Positions 27,737 to 36,289 of a DNA stretch of 64,000 bases are shown one piece after another (position 1 is the stretch's first letter; every line of letters starts with the position of its first letter). A program made the translations under genes and the position numbers. The notes beneath the pieces were generated by a model. That model was given only the letters and a program-made list of their open reading frames with translations, had not been told where the DNA came from and did no database searches. Origin of the DNA: Blautia sp. OF03-15BH (GTDB lineage Bacteria > Bacillota > Clostridia > Lachnospirales > Lachnospiraceae); assembly GCF_003463065.1 (NCBI RefSeq), contig NZ_QSCM01000002.1, forward strand, positions 152,752 through 216,751, in the 5' to 3' direction.

Positions 27737-29104
27737 TTAATGGAAGAAACTCCAGTATCCCATAAAGAAAATCAAAAGTACGATCACGGGAAGGATATAG
27801 CTTACATAAAATCTTGCCCAGGAGGGGAATTTAATCCCTTCCCCTGTATTTGCTTCCTTCATAAAATTCCGGAAGCCCCATCCGTACCGGCTGGTACAGA
27901 ACAGAAGATATATCAGACTTCCGAGCGGAAGCAGGTTGTTGCTGACCAGAAAATCCTCAAAATCAAGGACAGAACCACCTGGGAGCTTCAAGCCGCTTAA
28001 AACGTTAAAGCCAAGTACACACGGAAGAGAAAGCACGATAATGGCAATCAGGTTTATCACAACTGCTTTCTTACGGCTGCAGCCGGTGAGATCCATTGCA
28101 AAAGAAAGAATGTTCTCAAACACGGCAATGATGGTAGAAAACGCAGCAAAAGACATAAACAGGAAAAACAGAGTTCCCCAGAGCCGACCGCCCTTCATAG
28201 CATTGAATACGTTGGGCAGCGTGATAAAGATCAGATTAGGACCGCTGTCCGGCTGGATGTCGTAGGCAAAGCAGGCCGGGAAAATGATCAGACCGGCCAT
28301 AAGTGCCACAAACGTATCGAGTACGGCAATACTTAAGGCTTCTCCTGTAAGAGATCGCTCTTTTCCGATATAGCTTCCGAAAATAGCCAACGCACCGATA
28401 CCAAGACTAAGGGTAAAGAAGGACTGTCCCATAGCTGCGTAGACTGCTTCCCAGAGTCCGCCGCTTCCTTCCGTCAGTTTTTTGAAATCCGGAAACAGAT
28501 AGAAACGGATCCCTTCTTCTCCACCTTTTAAAAGAAGAGACCGGGCAGCCAGGACGATCATCAGTCCCAGAAGGCAAACCATCATAACCTTGGTGATCTT
28601 TTCCACGCCTTTCTGAAGACCCAGAGAACAGATCATAAAGCAGGTTACAACCGTAATGATCATGAAAAGCGTCATAAGACCGGGTTGTCCCATGAGCTTT
28701 CCGAAGCTGTCGGAAACTTCTGCGGAAGTCAGACCGTCAAACTGCCCCAGGGCAGTCTTGAAAAAATAAAGAAGCATCCAGCCTCCGATGGTGGTGTAAA
28801 ACATCATCAGAAGATAGTTTCCTGCCATAGCACCATATTTATAGAGATGCCATTTGGTTCCTTTGGGCTCCAGGACGTCGAAAGAGAGGGCTGCGCTTTT
28901 TCGGCTGGCTCTTCCAACGGAAAACTCCATAACCATAATGGGAAGTCCCAGGATTACGAGGAAAAACAGGTATAAAATGACAAAAGCGGCTCCGCCATAT
29001 TTTCCGGTAATATAGGGGAAGCGCCAGACGTTTCCGAGGCCGATGGCACAGCCGGCGGAAATCAGGATAAATCCCAAGCGGGAGGAAAATTTTTCTCTTT
29101 CCAT
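27737..29104 (-). CDS. Sodium-dependent transporter, SNF (NSS) family
   Basis: Na+-coupled symporter for an amino acid or related amine, in the cytoplasmic membrane. 455 residues with about 11 helices, typical of bacterial MhsT/LeuT-like members. The N-terminal unwound-helix motif GCAIGLGNVWRFPYITGKYGGAAF spans residues 18-41, and a second is in helix 6 (ATG-free SFFTLSLGIGALAIFGSYIG). Substrate not predictable. It precedes DUF3006 and the MBL-fold gene on the same strand but is downstream of them. Confidence 0.93.
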   Translation of the reverse strand: MEREKFSSRLGFILISAGCAIGLGNVWRFPYITGKYGGAAFVILYLFFLVILGLPIMVMEFSVGRASRKSAALSFDVLEPKGTKWHLYKYGAMAGNYLLMMFYTTIGGWMLLYFFKTALGQFDGLTSAEVSDSFGKLMGQPGLMTLFMIITVVTCFMICSLGLQKGVEKITKVMMVCLLGLMIVLAARSLLLKGGEEGIRFYLFPDFKKLTEGSGGLWEAVYAAMGQSFFTLSLGIGALAIFGSYIGKERSLTGEALSIAVLDTFVALMAGLIIFPACFAYDIQPDSGPNLIFITLPNVFNAMKGGRLWGTLFFLFMSFAAFSTIIAVFENILSFAMDLTGCSRKKAVVINLIAIIVLSLPCVLGFNVLSGLKLPGGSVLDFEDFLVSNNLLPLGSLIYLLFCTSRYGWGFRNFMKEANTGEGIKFPSWARFYVSYILPVIVLLIFFMGYWSFFH

Positions 29105-29126
29105 AAATAAAAACTCCAGTCTGTAG

Positions 29127-29345
29127 TTATTTTTTCTTTTTTAACCGTTCAAAAAGAGACTGTATCTCTTCTTTTCGTTCTGCTGTTTCAGCAGGCTTCA
29201 GGACAGCGATACCATTTTCAAAATCAAAAATGTCTCCGTCTTTAGGCTGTTCCGTGAAAGCCGAAAGTGGGATGTTCTGCATAATCCGTCCGTCCATTTC
29301 ACAGACGGCAAAGGTTTCTTCGATCCGGTCTACGGTTCCTTTCAT
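29127..29345 (-). CDS. DUF3006 family small protein
   Basis: 72 residues from the ATG at 29345, chosen because GGAGTG lies nine bases upstream; the longer frame adds 13 unsupported residues. The sequence KGTVDRIEETFAVCEMDGR followed by a DGDIFDFENG turn fits the DUF3006 beta-barrel. These small proteins are very often encoded next to a ComEC-like metallo-beta-lactamase-fold gene, as here. The role is unknown. Confidence 0.85.
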   Translation of the reverse strand: MKGTVDRIEETFAVCEMDGRIMQNIPLSAFTEQPKDGDIFDFENGIAVLKPAETAERKEEIQSLFERLKKKK

Positions 29346-29401
29346 AAGTAAGAACACTCCTTTCTGCGCCGGATTCTCCGGCAAAAATTTGTTCCTGTTT
29401 T

Positions 29402-30499
29402 TTATCTCGGGGGGTTACATTTGCTGCAGGGAGTCAGTCCACGATTTTTCGCTTCGGAAAGAGTGACCTCGATATCTGATTTTTTCAGATACCGGCAGCC
29501 CGCAGAATGATATTTTTCACCGGTCTTTGTGATATGAACGATGGGATCATCTCCGGAAGCGGTGTTGTCCTGGCTGTACGAACTGTCGTCACTGACAGCG
29601 CCTGCTGAACGATCCGTGCCCTGTCCGTCGGAAGCGGAGGAGGAAGAATCATTTCCGAAAGCAGTGGTAAAGGAAATACTGCTTCCGTCTGTGGAAGCAA
29701 TGATACTTCCTTGAAGATCCGTCCGGTAGATTTCGATTCCTCTGGAAGAAAGGGCATCCAGAGTTTCCTGATGAGGATGACCGTAATCATTTCCGGCTCC
29801 ACAGCTAATGACTGCGTACTTCGGAGCAACCACATCCAGAAAGGCGCTGCTGGAGGAGGTCCGGGAACCATGGTGTCCGACCTGGTAAACGTCCGCACCA
29901 AGATCCAGACCGGTATTCAGCATATCTGATTCCGCTGTGCTTTCCGCATCTCCTGTAAAAAGAAAGCTTACATTTCCATAAGTGAGTTTAAGAGCAATCG
30001 ACCAGTTATTCAGGTCATCCCCATAATCACTTACAGGCCCGAGAATCGTAAAAGAAGCATCTCCCAGAGTGTAAGTATCTCCAACCTCCGGAATGGTGAT
30101 GGAAAGCCCCTTCTCGTCAATGACGTTCAGTACATCACGGAAGGTCTGCGTATTGGCAGTTACATTTGGCAGCATCACCGTATCAACGGAAACGGTTTCC
30201 AGAACAGAGTCCAGAGAGCCGATATGATCCTCATGTGGATGTGTACCGATCGCATAATCCAGATGCGTCAGTCCGGCTTTATTCTGAATATAATTCAGGA
30301 TCGGTTCCGCATCATCATTGTTTCCGGCATCAATGAGCATGGCATGTTCCCCACAGGTGATCAGGGTGGAATCTGCCTGGCCCACATTCAGAAAATGAAC
30401 CTTCATATCTTCATCTGCATAAACAGTAAGACCAAGCGTCATGCATAGGACAAAGAAGAAGGCAAAGAAGTGAGACAGCCAGTGTTTTCTTGTGTTCAT
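29402..30499 (-). CDS. Secreted metallo-beta-lactamase-fold hydrolase (ComEC C-terminal-like)
   Basis: 365 residues from ATG 30499 (AAAGGAG upstream). A Sec signal peptide (1-28) is followed by the ComEC/Rec2-type MBL domain: FLNVGQADSTLI, metal ligands in THPHEDHIGS, FTGDAE and VGHHGSRTS. A Ser/Asp-rich linker (about 290-320) leads to a C-terminal segment with HSAGCRYLKKSDIE and PCSKCNPPR, an Ada-like Cys pattern recurrent on secreted Firmicute nucleases. Extracellular nucleic-acid or phosphoester hydrolysis is the likely role, by analogy with ComEC. Just upstream of DUF3006. Confidence 0.88.
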   Translation of the reverse strand: MNTRKHWLSHFFAFFFVLCMTLGLTVYADEDMKVHFLNVGQADSTLITCGEHAMLIDAGNNDDAEPILNYIQNKAGLTHLDYAIGTHPHEDHIGSLDSVLETVSVDTVMLPNVTANTQTFRDVLNVIDEKGLSITIPEVGDTYTLGDASFTILGPVSDYGDDLNNWSIALKLTYGNVSFLFTGDAESTAESDMLNTGLDLGADVYQVGHHGSRTSSSSAFLDVVAPKYAVISCGAGNDYGHPHQETLDALSSRGIEIYRTDLQGSIIASTDGSSISFTTAFGNDSSSSASDGQGTDRSAGAVSDDSSYSQDNTASGDDPIVHITKTGEKYHSAGCRYLKKSDIEVTLSEAKNRGLTPCSKCNPPR

Positions 30500-30614
30500 A
30501 TATTTTTCTCCTTTCTTTTTGTGCAACGATCCGGAAATAAACAGGAAGCCGAATCGTCTCTTAAAAAACAGTATAGCATAAGACCTTCTTTTTTTGTTGA
30601 AAAATAAATTTTAT

Positions 30615-30643
30615 TTGCTCTGTCCGGAAAATCCCGTTATAAT
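30615..30643 (+). promoter_or_regulatory. Promoter of the Nif11-like gene / dus operon
   Basis: TTGCTC (30615-30620), 17-base spacer, TATAAT (30638-30643). Confidence 0.75.
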
Positions 30644-30691
30644 AAAAAGATGTAGGTAAAAGAGAAAATGATTCTAAGAGAGGTAAACTTT

Positions 30692-31006
30692 ATGAATCTT
30701 GCAGAAATGTTAGAAGAACTGAGAAAAAAAGCGCTGGCAGACCCGAAACTGAGAAAAAGACTTCTGGAGACAAGGAAAGAAAAAGCCCCGCTGAGTGCTT
30801 TCTGCAGCCTTTGCAGGGAACTGGGATATCTCATCTATGAGATGGATCTTATCCAGGAGGGAGAAGAATTCTACGCATCCATGCGCCGGAGTACCAATGG
30901 AGGAGGAGAAAATTCTCCCATGCTGGAGGGAGAAGATGATTTTTATGAACTGTTTTTTGCAAGCATTTCCTTTGAAAACTCCGGACTTGACAGGGAAAAG
31001 GGATAA
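30692..31006 (+). CDS. Small Nif11-like helical protein of unknown function
   Basis: 104 residues from ATG 30692 (AGAGAGG upstream). The N-terminal half (LRKKALADPKLRKRLLETR, then CRELGYLIYEMDLIQEG) follows the Nif11 pattern: a helix with 'D-x-x-L-R-x-x-L', then 'A/C-x-E-x-G-Y', then a helix. The second half has an unusual STNGGGENSPMLEGEDDFYE segment. Nif11 domains occur in nitrogen-fixation proteins and as leaders of ribosomally made peptides, but no peptide-modifying enzyme is adjacent. It is immediately upstream of dus and probably co-transcribed with it. Confidence 0.6.
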   Translation: MNLAEMLEELRKKALADPKLRKRLLETRKEKAPLSAFCSLCRELGYLIYEMDLIQEGEEFYASMRRSTNGGGENSPMLEGEDDFYELFFASISFENSGLDREKG

Positions 31007-31036
31007 ATTTACAATGAATGAGAGGATTTTCATGTT

Positions 31037-31993
31037 ATGAATTACTATTTTGCACCGATGGAAGGCATTACAGGCCATATTTACCGCAGAGTCTATGCGG
31101 AATGTTTCCGTTCGCCGGATAAATATTTCACGCCTTTCCTGGTTCCCGGAACCAAAAAAATCTTCCGGAGCCGGGAAATCCAGGATATCCTGCCGGAAAA
31201 CAATCCAGGACTGACGGTAGTTCCCCAGATCCTTACGGGAAAAAGCGAAGACTTTATCCGTGGAGCCAGGGAACTTCAAAAATATGGTTTTCAGGAGATC
31301 AATCTGAATCTTGGCTGCCCTTCGGGCACGGTAGTGGCAAAAGGCAAAGGTTCCGGCTTCCTCGCCTATCCGGATCAGCTGGAAGCTTTTCTGGATGAGA
31401 TTTTTTCCGCTCTGGATCTGAAAATCTCTGTCAAGACGAGGATCGGTCTGGAAGAGTCAGAGGAGTTTCCAGTACTCCTTTCGCTCTTTAACCGTTTCCC
31501 TCTGGAAGAGCTCATCGTGCATCCGAGACTGCGAAAGGATTTTTATAAAGGAAAACCGGATCTTGAGACCTTTGCACTGGCTGTACGGGAGAGCAGAAAT
31601 CCCCTTTGTTACAACGGGGATCTTTTTTCCAAAGAAATGGTTCGGCAGTTTACGGAACGCTTTCCGGCTGTGGACAGACTGATGCTGGGCCGGGGACTGG
31701 TGGCAAATCCAGCTCTTTTAAACGAGCTTCACGGAGAGCCGGGGCTTTCAAAAGAACGCTTCCTGCATTTCCATGACCGTTTAGTAGAAGAGTATCGGGC
31801 CGTTATGTCCGGTGATAAGGATGTGCTTTTCAAAATGAAAGAACTCTGGTTCTATATGAGTCATCTCTTTACCAGTCCGGAAACTTACATGAAGAAAATC
31901 AAAAAGACCGGTTCCCTTGCCGTGTATGAAGAAATCGTTCACGCCCTTCTTCGCGAGCAGGAGATCGAGTTCAAAACGTTTGATACGTTTTAA
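31037..31993 (+). CDS. dus: tRNA-dihydrouridine synthase
   Basis: FMN-dependent reductase that converts uridines in the tRNA D-loop. 318 residues: TIM barrel beginning FAPMEGITGHIYR, with the catalytic Cys in NLNLGCPSGTVVAKGKGSG, the substrate Lys in SVKTRIGLEE, His in IVHPRLR, and the FMN-phosphate motif in MLGRGLVANP. A helical C-terminal domain follows. AGAGGA lies before the ATG. Confidence 0.95.
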   Translation: MNYYFAPMEGITGHIYRRVYAECFRSPDKYFTPFLVPGTKKIFRSREIQDILPENNPGLTVVPQILTGKSEDFIRGARELQKYGFQEINLNLGCPSGTVVAKGKGSGFLAYPDQLEAFLDEIFSALDLKISVKTRIGLEESEEFPVLLSLFNRFPLEELIVHPRLRKDFYKGKPDLETFALAVRESRNPLCYNGDLFSKEMVRQFTERFPAVDRLMLGRGLVANPALLNELHGEPGLSKERFLHFHDRLVEEYRAVMSGDKDVLFKMKELWFYMSHLFTSPETYMKKIKKTGSLAVYEEIVHALLREQEIEFKTFDTF

Positions 31994-32034
31994 CGATACC
32001 TGAAGGTGCTGCTTTCCATTACCTCCGGTATCGT
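31993..32034 (+). terminator. Terminator-like hairpin after dus
   Basis: ACGATACC pairs with GGTATCGT around a 26-base loop, followed by CTTTTACC. Moderate T content, so termination may be partial. Confidence 0.55.
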
Positions 32035-32082
32035 CTTTTACCTGAAAAGGCGTGAACGGAAACAACAGAAAGGAAACAGTAT

Positions 32083-32625
32083 ATGGCAATTTATTTAGTG
32101 GATTTTGAAAACATCGGTTACAACGGTCTGAAAGGCATCGAGAAGCTTCCGGAGGGCGATCAGGTACATCTTTTCTACAGCAGCAATGCGGACAAGCTGA
32201 CCTTTGATATCCATCTGTGCATCAACGCTTCCAAAGCACGGATCTTCTATTATAAGGTAGAAACCGGAGCCAAAAATGCCCTGGATTTCCAGCTGGCGAC
32301 CTACCTTGGTTCTCTTACAGCCCAAAATCCCGATGAGAACTATTTTATCGTCAGCAACGATGATGGTTTCCACTATATCATCCAGTTCTGGAAACAACGC
32401 GGTGTGGATATCCAGCAGATTTCCAACCTCCAGTTCCAGAGCATTGAAGAAAACCAGGTTCTCGATCTTCTGCCAGCATTCTGCAGAGACGATGCAGATG
32501 AGATCATGGCCTGCATCAATGAGTTCAAATCAAAACAAGGTATCAACAACGCTCTGGTCAAACAATTCGGCAATAAAAAAGGCAGTGAGATCTATCGCGC
32601 TATTAAGGGGCTTTTGAAGAATTAA
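32083..32625 (+). CDS. PIN-like (NYN-type) domain protein, putative RNase
   Basis: 180 residues. The N-terminal two-thirds is a PIN/NYN-like fold with acidic metal ligands in the expected places: LVDFENIG (about D6/E8), ALDFQLATYLG (about D69) and IVSNDDGF (about D91-D92). The C-terminal third is helical (ACINEFKSKQG...IYRAIKGLLK). Such proteins are predicted RNases, but the target is unknown. AAAGGAAAC precedes the ATG. The gene ends 20 bases before an AT-rich islet. Confidence 0.85.
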   Translation: MAIYLVDFENIGYNGLKGIEKLPEGDQVHLFYSSNADKLTFDIHLCINASKARIFYYKVETGAKNALDFQLATYLGSLTAQNPDENYFIVSNDDGFHYIIQFWKQRGVDIQQISNLQFQSIEENQVLDLLPAFCRDDADEIMACINEFKSKQGINNALVKQFGNKKGSEIYRAIKGLLKN

Positions 32626-32645
32626 ACGCTCTGGCAACCTGGCCC

Positions 32646-33125
32646 ATGCCGCAACAGAAATATCTGGTTTTTATAAAGACAGGCTCAAACCCTAAAAAAT
32701 CAAAGGGGTTAAGCCTGTATAAACATTATGAGGTGCTTAGACAAGGTGTAAAGTGGCTTCCTGACAAACAGGTGGATGTGTTATTTATTACACTGAATAA
32801 ATCGCATAAAGACTATTCGCCCACAACAATGTACGACGACTATTCTATCAATGAACGCCAGTTCCATTGGCAGAGCCAGAGCACGACATCAGACACGTCC
32901 GGTACGGGTCTGCGCTATATCAATCATCAGAAAAACGGGAGTAAGATCGCATTATTTGTGCGAGAGTTTAAGCAGGATCGTATTGGTGCTGCGCTATATA
33001 CCTACCTCGGAACGGCAGCTTATGAGACGCATACCGGCAGTAAGCCAATGAATATCACATGGAAGCTGGATCAATCGATCCCTGCGAAGTATCTTCGCAA
33101 GACAAATCAATTGCTTACCGGTTAA
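32646..33125 (+). CDS. Stand-alone DUF3427 domain, remnant of a superfamily II helicase
   Basis: 159 residues matching only the C-terminal DUF3427 region normally found after the DEAD/DEAH helicase core of phage-defence-like helicases; start KYLVFIKTGSNPKKSKGLSLYKHYEVLRQG is not a normal N-terminus. No ribosome binding site precedes the ATG and the frame continues back into the upstream gene's 3' end, stopping at 32604. The N-terminal helicase portion is missing, so this is probably a decayed fragment joined at about 32626-32645. In full-length loci a NUDIX hydrolase commonly follows, as here. Confidence 0.75.
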   Translation: MPQQKYLVFIKTGSNPKKSKGLSLYKHYEVLRQGVKWLPDKQVDVLFITLNKSHKDYSPTTMYDDYSINERQFHWQSQSTTSDTSGTGLRYINHQKNGSKIALFVREFKQDRIGAALYTYLGTAAYETHTGSKPMNITWKLDQSIPAKYLRKTNQLLTG

Positions 33126-33137
33126 GAGAGGAATCCT

Positions 33138-33539
33138 ATGAAAACAATTCGAGTTGTAGCAGCGGTTATTTGTGATTGTTTTGATGAAAAATCAAAGATT
33201 TTTGCAACAGCAAGAGGATATGGAGAATTAAAAGGAGGCTGGGAGTTTCCCGGCGGAAAAATAGAATCCGGTGAAACACCACAAGAAGCTTTGAAAAGAG
33301 AAATCATGGAAGAACTGAATACAAAAATCAAGGTCGGAGATTTGATCGATACAATCGAATATGACTATCCAGCCTTTCACCTTTCCATGGCTTGTTTCTG
33401 GGCTAAAGTTACGGCTGGCCATTTGGAGCTGAAAGAAGCGGAAGCTGCAAAATGGCTTACGAAGGACCAACTGAATAGCGTTGCCTGGCTGCCGGCAGAT
33501 GTTACATTGATTGATAAAATCCGTGAGTACATGAAATAA
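33138..33539 (+). CDS. NUDIX (deoxy)nucleoside triphosphate pyrophosphohydrolase, MutT-like
   Basis: 133 residues. The complete Nudix box is visible as G-x5-E-x7-REIMEEL, starting at GGKIESGETPQEALKREIME (about residue 39-58). The N-terminal IRVVAAVICD and the later WLTKDQLNSVAWLPADV fit the MutT/CTG pyrophosphohydrolase group. It probably hydrolyses oxidised or non-canonical nucleotides. The base composition is AT-richer than the flanks, consistent with an acquired islet with the DUF3427 fragment. Confidence 0.9.
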   Translation: MKTIRVVAAVICDCFDEKSKIFATARGYGELKGGWEFPGGKIESGETPQEALKREIMEELNTKIKVGDLIDTIEYDYPAFHLSMACFWAKVTAGHLELKEAEAAKWLTKDQLNSVAWLPADVTLIDKIREYMK

Positions 33540-33579
33540 TCATTTTTTTCCTTTACATTATTTCCAGAGGGGTCTAACT

Positions 33580-33831
33580 ATGATATACACAGTAAAACGA
33601 ATCGATGAAGACTTGAATTTCGGTTGTGAAGAGCGACCGGAAAGCGTACCGATCATGGCAATCGTAACGCTTACGGATTCTTCCGGAGAAGAAGTGATCG
33701 TAAAAGCAGAAGATGCCATGCTCTATGAACGTAATATCAACGAATGGGACAAGGTTTGTCTCGATATACATAATAAGCTGGAAAAGATCTGCCAGCATGA
33801 GGACGGTAAGTTTACGTTGAAGAAGGTGTAG
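33580..33831 (+). CDS. Small protein of unknown function
   Basis: 83 residues, start ATG 33580 preceded by AGAGGGG. Acidic, soluble, predicted beta-rich then helical (IYTVKRIDEDLNFGCEE at the start, a helical KVCLDIHNKLEKICQHEDG at the end). I do not recognise a family. It lies between two NUDIX genes in the AT-richer islet, which hints at a nucleotide-related role, but nothing in the sequence proves one. Confidence 0.65.
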   Translation: MIYTVKRIDEDLNFGCEERPESVPIMAIVTLTDSSGEEVIVKAEDAMLYERNINEWDKVCLDIHNKLEKICQHEDGKFTLKKV

Positions 33832-33881
33832 CGAGATGGTATAAATGGGCACATCAAATCTGAACATGAGGGAGAACTTCT

Positions 33882-34499
33882 ATGAACGATAAATGGATAG
33901 AATTTGCAATTCGTATTCAAAGTATTGCCCAGGCTGGACTTCAGTATGGGAAAGACAAATATGACAGAGAACGTTATGAAGAATTGAGGCAGATTGCAGC
34001 GGAAATGCTGTCGCTTAAAACAGATGTTCCTGTAAATAAAATCTTTGATTTATTTTGTAATGAATCCGGCTACCAGACACCAAAAGTAGATACACGGGCA
34101 GCAGTTTTTGTTGACGGAAAAATTCTGCTTGTACATGAAAATAATGGTACCTGGTCGTTGCCAGGAGGCTGGTGCGATGTAGACCAGTCTGTTGCATCCA
34201 ATACAGAGAAAGAAGTGCAGGAGGAAGCCGGACTTACGGTGAAATCTGAGAAGATAATAGCAGTTCAAGACTGGAGAAAGCACAATGTGGTAAATTATGT
34301 GTATGGAGTAGTGAAAGTTTTTGTACTGTGTCGGCTCCAGGGTGGAAAGTTTGAAAAAAACATAGAAACTACAGAAATCGGTTTTTTTGATAAAGAAAAT
34401 TTGCCAGTTAATCTTGCTGTAGAGAAATGTACAAGAGAACAGGTTTTCATGTGTTTCGATTCTTATGAAGATCCAAGCATCGCAACCCTGTTTGATTAA
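33882..34499 (+). CDS. NUDIX hydrolase with N-terminal helical (Nudix_N) domain
   Basis: 205 residues. The first 65 residues form the helical Nudix_N domain (KWIEFAIRIQSIAQAGLQYG). The NUDIX domain follows with box GGWCDVDQSVASNTEKEVQEEAG (about residues 102-124), matching G-x5-E-x7-RE-type spacing except that the usual Arg-Glu is Lys-Glu (EKEVQEE). Homologues hydrolyse ADP-ribose or related NDP-X substrates; the exact one is not predictable. GAGGGAGAA precedes the ATG. Confidence 0.88.
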   Translation: MNDKWIEFAIRIQSIAQAGLQYGKDKYDRERYEELRQIAAEMLSLKTDVPVNKIFDLFCNESGYQTPKVDTRAAVFVDGKILLVHENNGTWSLPGGWCDVDQSVASNTEKEVQEEAGLTVKSEKIIAVQDWRKHNVVNYVYGVVKVFVLCRLQGGKFEKNIETTEIGFFDKENLPVNLAVEKCTREQVFMCFDSYEDPSIATLFD

Positions 34500-34527
34500 G
34501 ACAAATCAGGATTGGAGAAGAAAAATT

Positions 34528-35085
34528 ATGCTTGTTAAAGACATCGAATATAAACTCAAGGATGGAAGGACTGCGTTGATTCGTAGTCCGCAGGATGAAG
34601 ATATTCAAGGTATGTTAGAGTATCTCTATATTTCAGCGGGTGAAACGGACTTCATTTTGCGCTATCCTGAGGAGTGCGGCAAATATACAGCAGAAGGCGA
34701 AAAGGCGTTGTTTGACAGAGTAAACAAATCTGACAACCAGGCTATGCTTGTATGTCTGGTTGAGGGAAAAGTTGCTGGAAATTGCGAAATCACATGGAGC
34801 AAAGGAATAAAAACAAGGCATCGAGCAAGTGTCGCCATCGCATTATTAAAAGAATATTGGAATCAAGGCATTGGAACAAGACTATTCCAAGAGTTAATCC
34901 GCATTGCAGAGGAAAATCCGGACTTAATTCAAGTGGAACTTGATTTTGTAGAGGGAAACAGCCGTGCACGAGCTTTGTATGAAAAAATGGGATTCAGAAT
35001 CACAGGCGTCAAGCCCAATGCAATTCGCCTGAAAGATGGAACACTGCTGAATGAGTATTCAATGATTCGAGAAATCAATCGATAA
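34528..35085 (+). CDS. GNAT-family N-acetyltransferase
   Basis: 185 residues from ATG 34528 (TTGGAGAAG upstream; the longer frame overlaps the NUDIX gene). The acetyl-CoA motif is VAIALLKEYWNQGIGTRLFQ (Q/R-x-x-G-x-G/A type NQGIGTR), followed by VELDFVEGNSRARALYEKMGF. The acceptor is unknown. The gene is AT-rich like its upstream neighbours and ends two bases from the convergent patatin gene, with no terminator between. Confidence 0.9.
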   Translation: MLVKDIEYKLKDGRTALIRSPQDEDIQGMLEYLYISAGETDFILRYPEECGKYTAEGEKALFDRVNKSDNQAMLVCLVEGKVAGNCEITWSKGIKTRHRASVAIALLKEYWNQGIGTRLFQELIRIAEENPDLIQVELDFVEGNSRARALYEKMGFRITGVKPNAIRLKDGTLLNEYSMIREINR

Positions 35086-35087
35086 CG

Positions 35088-35942
35088 CTACCGCTTGTCA
35101 GCGAGAAATTCCTCCACCTCCGCCAGCCGTTTTTCCCCTTCTTTTCGCCCAAGCTGGTACACCCGTTCCAGTTCTTCCGGGTGACGCTCAACAGCACCGA
35201 TATTGAGGGCGGCCTCCGGACGGATAACAAGGAGATTTCCGCATAATTCCTGCTTTTTGATGTAGGCGATGGTTTCGTTATAGCGTTCGTGACGGTTTTC
35301 CAGTGCCTGAATGAGAGCCGGATTTTTCCGGAGAAGGATCCGCAGAAGGGGCAGCAGCTGGTTGGGCTTTTTCACATAGCCTTCCGGCTGGGTCAGAATG
35401 ACGACGTTCCGTTCATAGCCGATGCTTTCAAAAAAACGCACAGGGATGGAATCGGCGGTGCCGCCATCCGAAAGCATATGTCCATCCAGATTTACAAAGC
35501 GGGAGAGTGCCGGCATGGAAGCGGAGGCCCGCATCCACTGAATATCCTCTGCATCGCCTTTCAGGCAGTTGTGATAAACAGGCTTTCCGGTTTCCACGTC
35601 GGTGCAGACCACATAGAAATCCATGGAATTTTCCTCATAGGTTTTCACATCGAAAGGATCCAGACGGTCAGGCAGCTCGTGATAGCAGAATTCTTCGCCA
35701 TAGATATCACCGGTCCTGAGAAGAGAGCGGAAACTGACGTAGCGGGGATCCTGACAATAAGCCTTGTTATAACGGATCACTCGTCCGATCTGGCGGGATT
35801 TATAATTGCAGCCAAAGACGGCTCCTGCAGAGACACCGATCGCCCCGTCAAAGCACACACCAGCCTCCATTAACACATCGATCACACCGGCGGTAAACAT
35901 GCCCCGCATGGCTCCGCCTTCCATAATCAGTCCGGTCTTCAT
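35088..35942 (-). CDS. Patatin-like phospholipase
   Basis: 284 residues, cytosolic. The Ser-Asp dyad enzyme shows the oxyanion loop GGAMRGMFTAGV, the nucleophile GVSAG (about Ser38) and the catalytic Asp in SDGGTADSIPVR. The YjjU-type arrangement and length fit the bacterial patatin group that cleaves acyl esters of phospholipids. Physiological role unclear. Confidence 0.92.
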   Translation of the reverse strand: MKTGLIMEGGAMRGMFTAGVIDVLMEAGVCFDGAIGVSAGAVFGCNYKSRQIGRVIRYNKAYCQDPRYVSFRSLLRTGDIYGEEFCYHELPDRLDPFDVKTYEENSMDFYVVCTDVETGKPVYHNCLKGDAEDIQWMRASASMPALSRFVNLDGHMLSDGGTADSIPVRFFESIGYERNVVILTQPEGYVKKPNQLLPLLRILLRKNPALIQALENRHERYNETIAYIKKQELCGNLLVIRPEAALNIGAVERHPEELERVYQLGRKEGEKRLAEVEEFLADKR

Positions 35943-36289
35943 CTTCTGTATCCACTCCTTGTCTCTGAAATTTTGTCTTTTATCAGTTTAGCCTATCAAC
36001 GTTGAAATATCAATACAATCTGTAAATTTCAGAACCTTCTCTTGTCCTCTAAAAAAATTATGTATAATTAAGAAAAACTATATATTTATCTGTAAATTCT
36101 GTGCTATAATCGCCGATGAGGGACCGGATCGCTGGGTATTCTGGATGGATTACGAAAGCCGTCGGCCGTTGGAGGCCTACCGGGCAGATCTGGTTTCTAT
36201 TACAGGACAGATCGGATAAAACACGGTAGTTCTGAACCTCCCTGTTTTTACATATACTGGATAACAAAAGTCCGGAGGGTCGGCTGCCT
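35943..36289. other. Intergenic region upstream of yqfC
   Basis: 347 bases without a confident gene. It holds an extended -10 promoter on the plus strand (36102-36110) and an open frame without a good start that reads protein-like residues over 36121-36219 (see findings). The left part (36000-36100) is AT-rich. No riboswitch class was recognised. Confidence 0.5.
36102..36110 (+). promoter_or_regulatory. Extended -10 promoter (TGC-TATAAT) upstream of yqfC
   Basis: A consensus TATAAT at 36105-36110 is preceded by the TG of an extended -10; the -35 region is weak. The leader to yqfC would be about 175 bases. A sporulation sigma factor could also act here, which I cannot resolve. Confidence 0.5.

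Noticed and set aside
32626..35085. Prophage or integrative element
   Set aside because: No integrase, structural, replication or attachment-site signals.
36100..36289. Fluoride or other riboswitch before yqfC
   Set aside because: A GATGAGG stretch recalls the fluoride class, but the partner segments are missing and the downstream gene is a sporulation gene.
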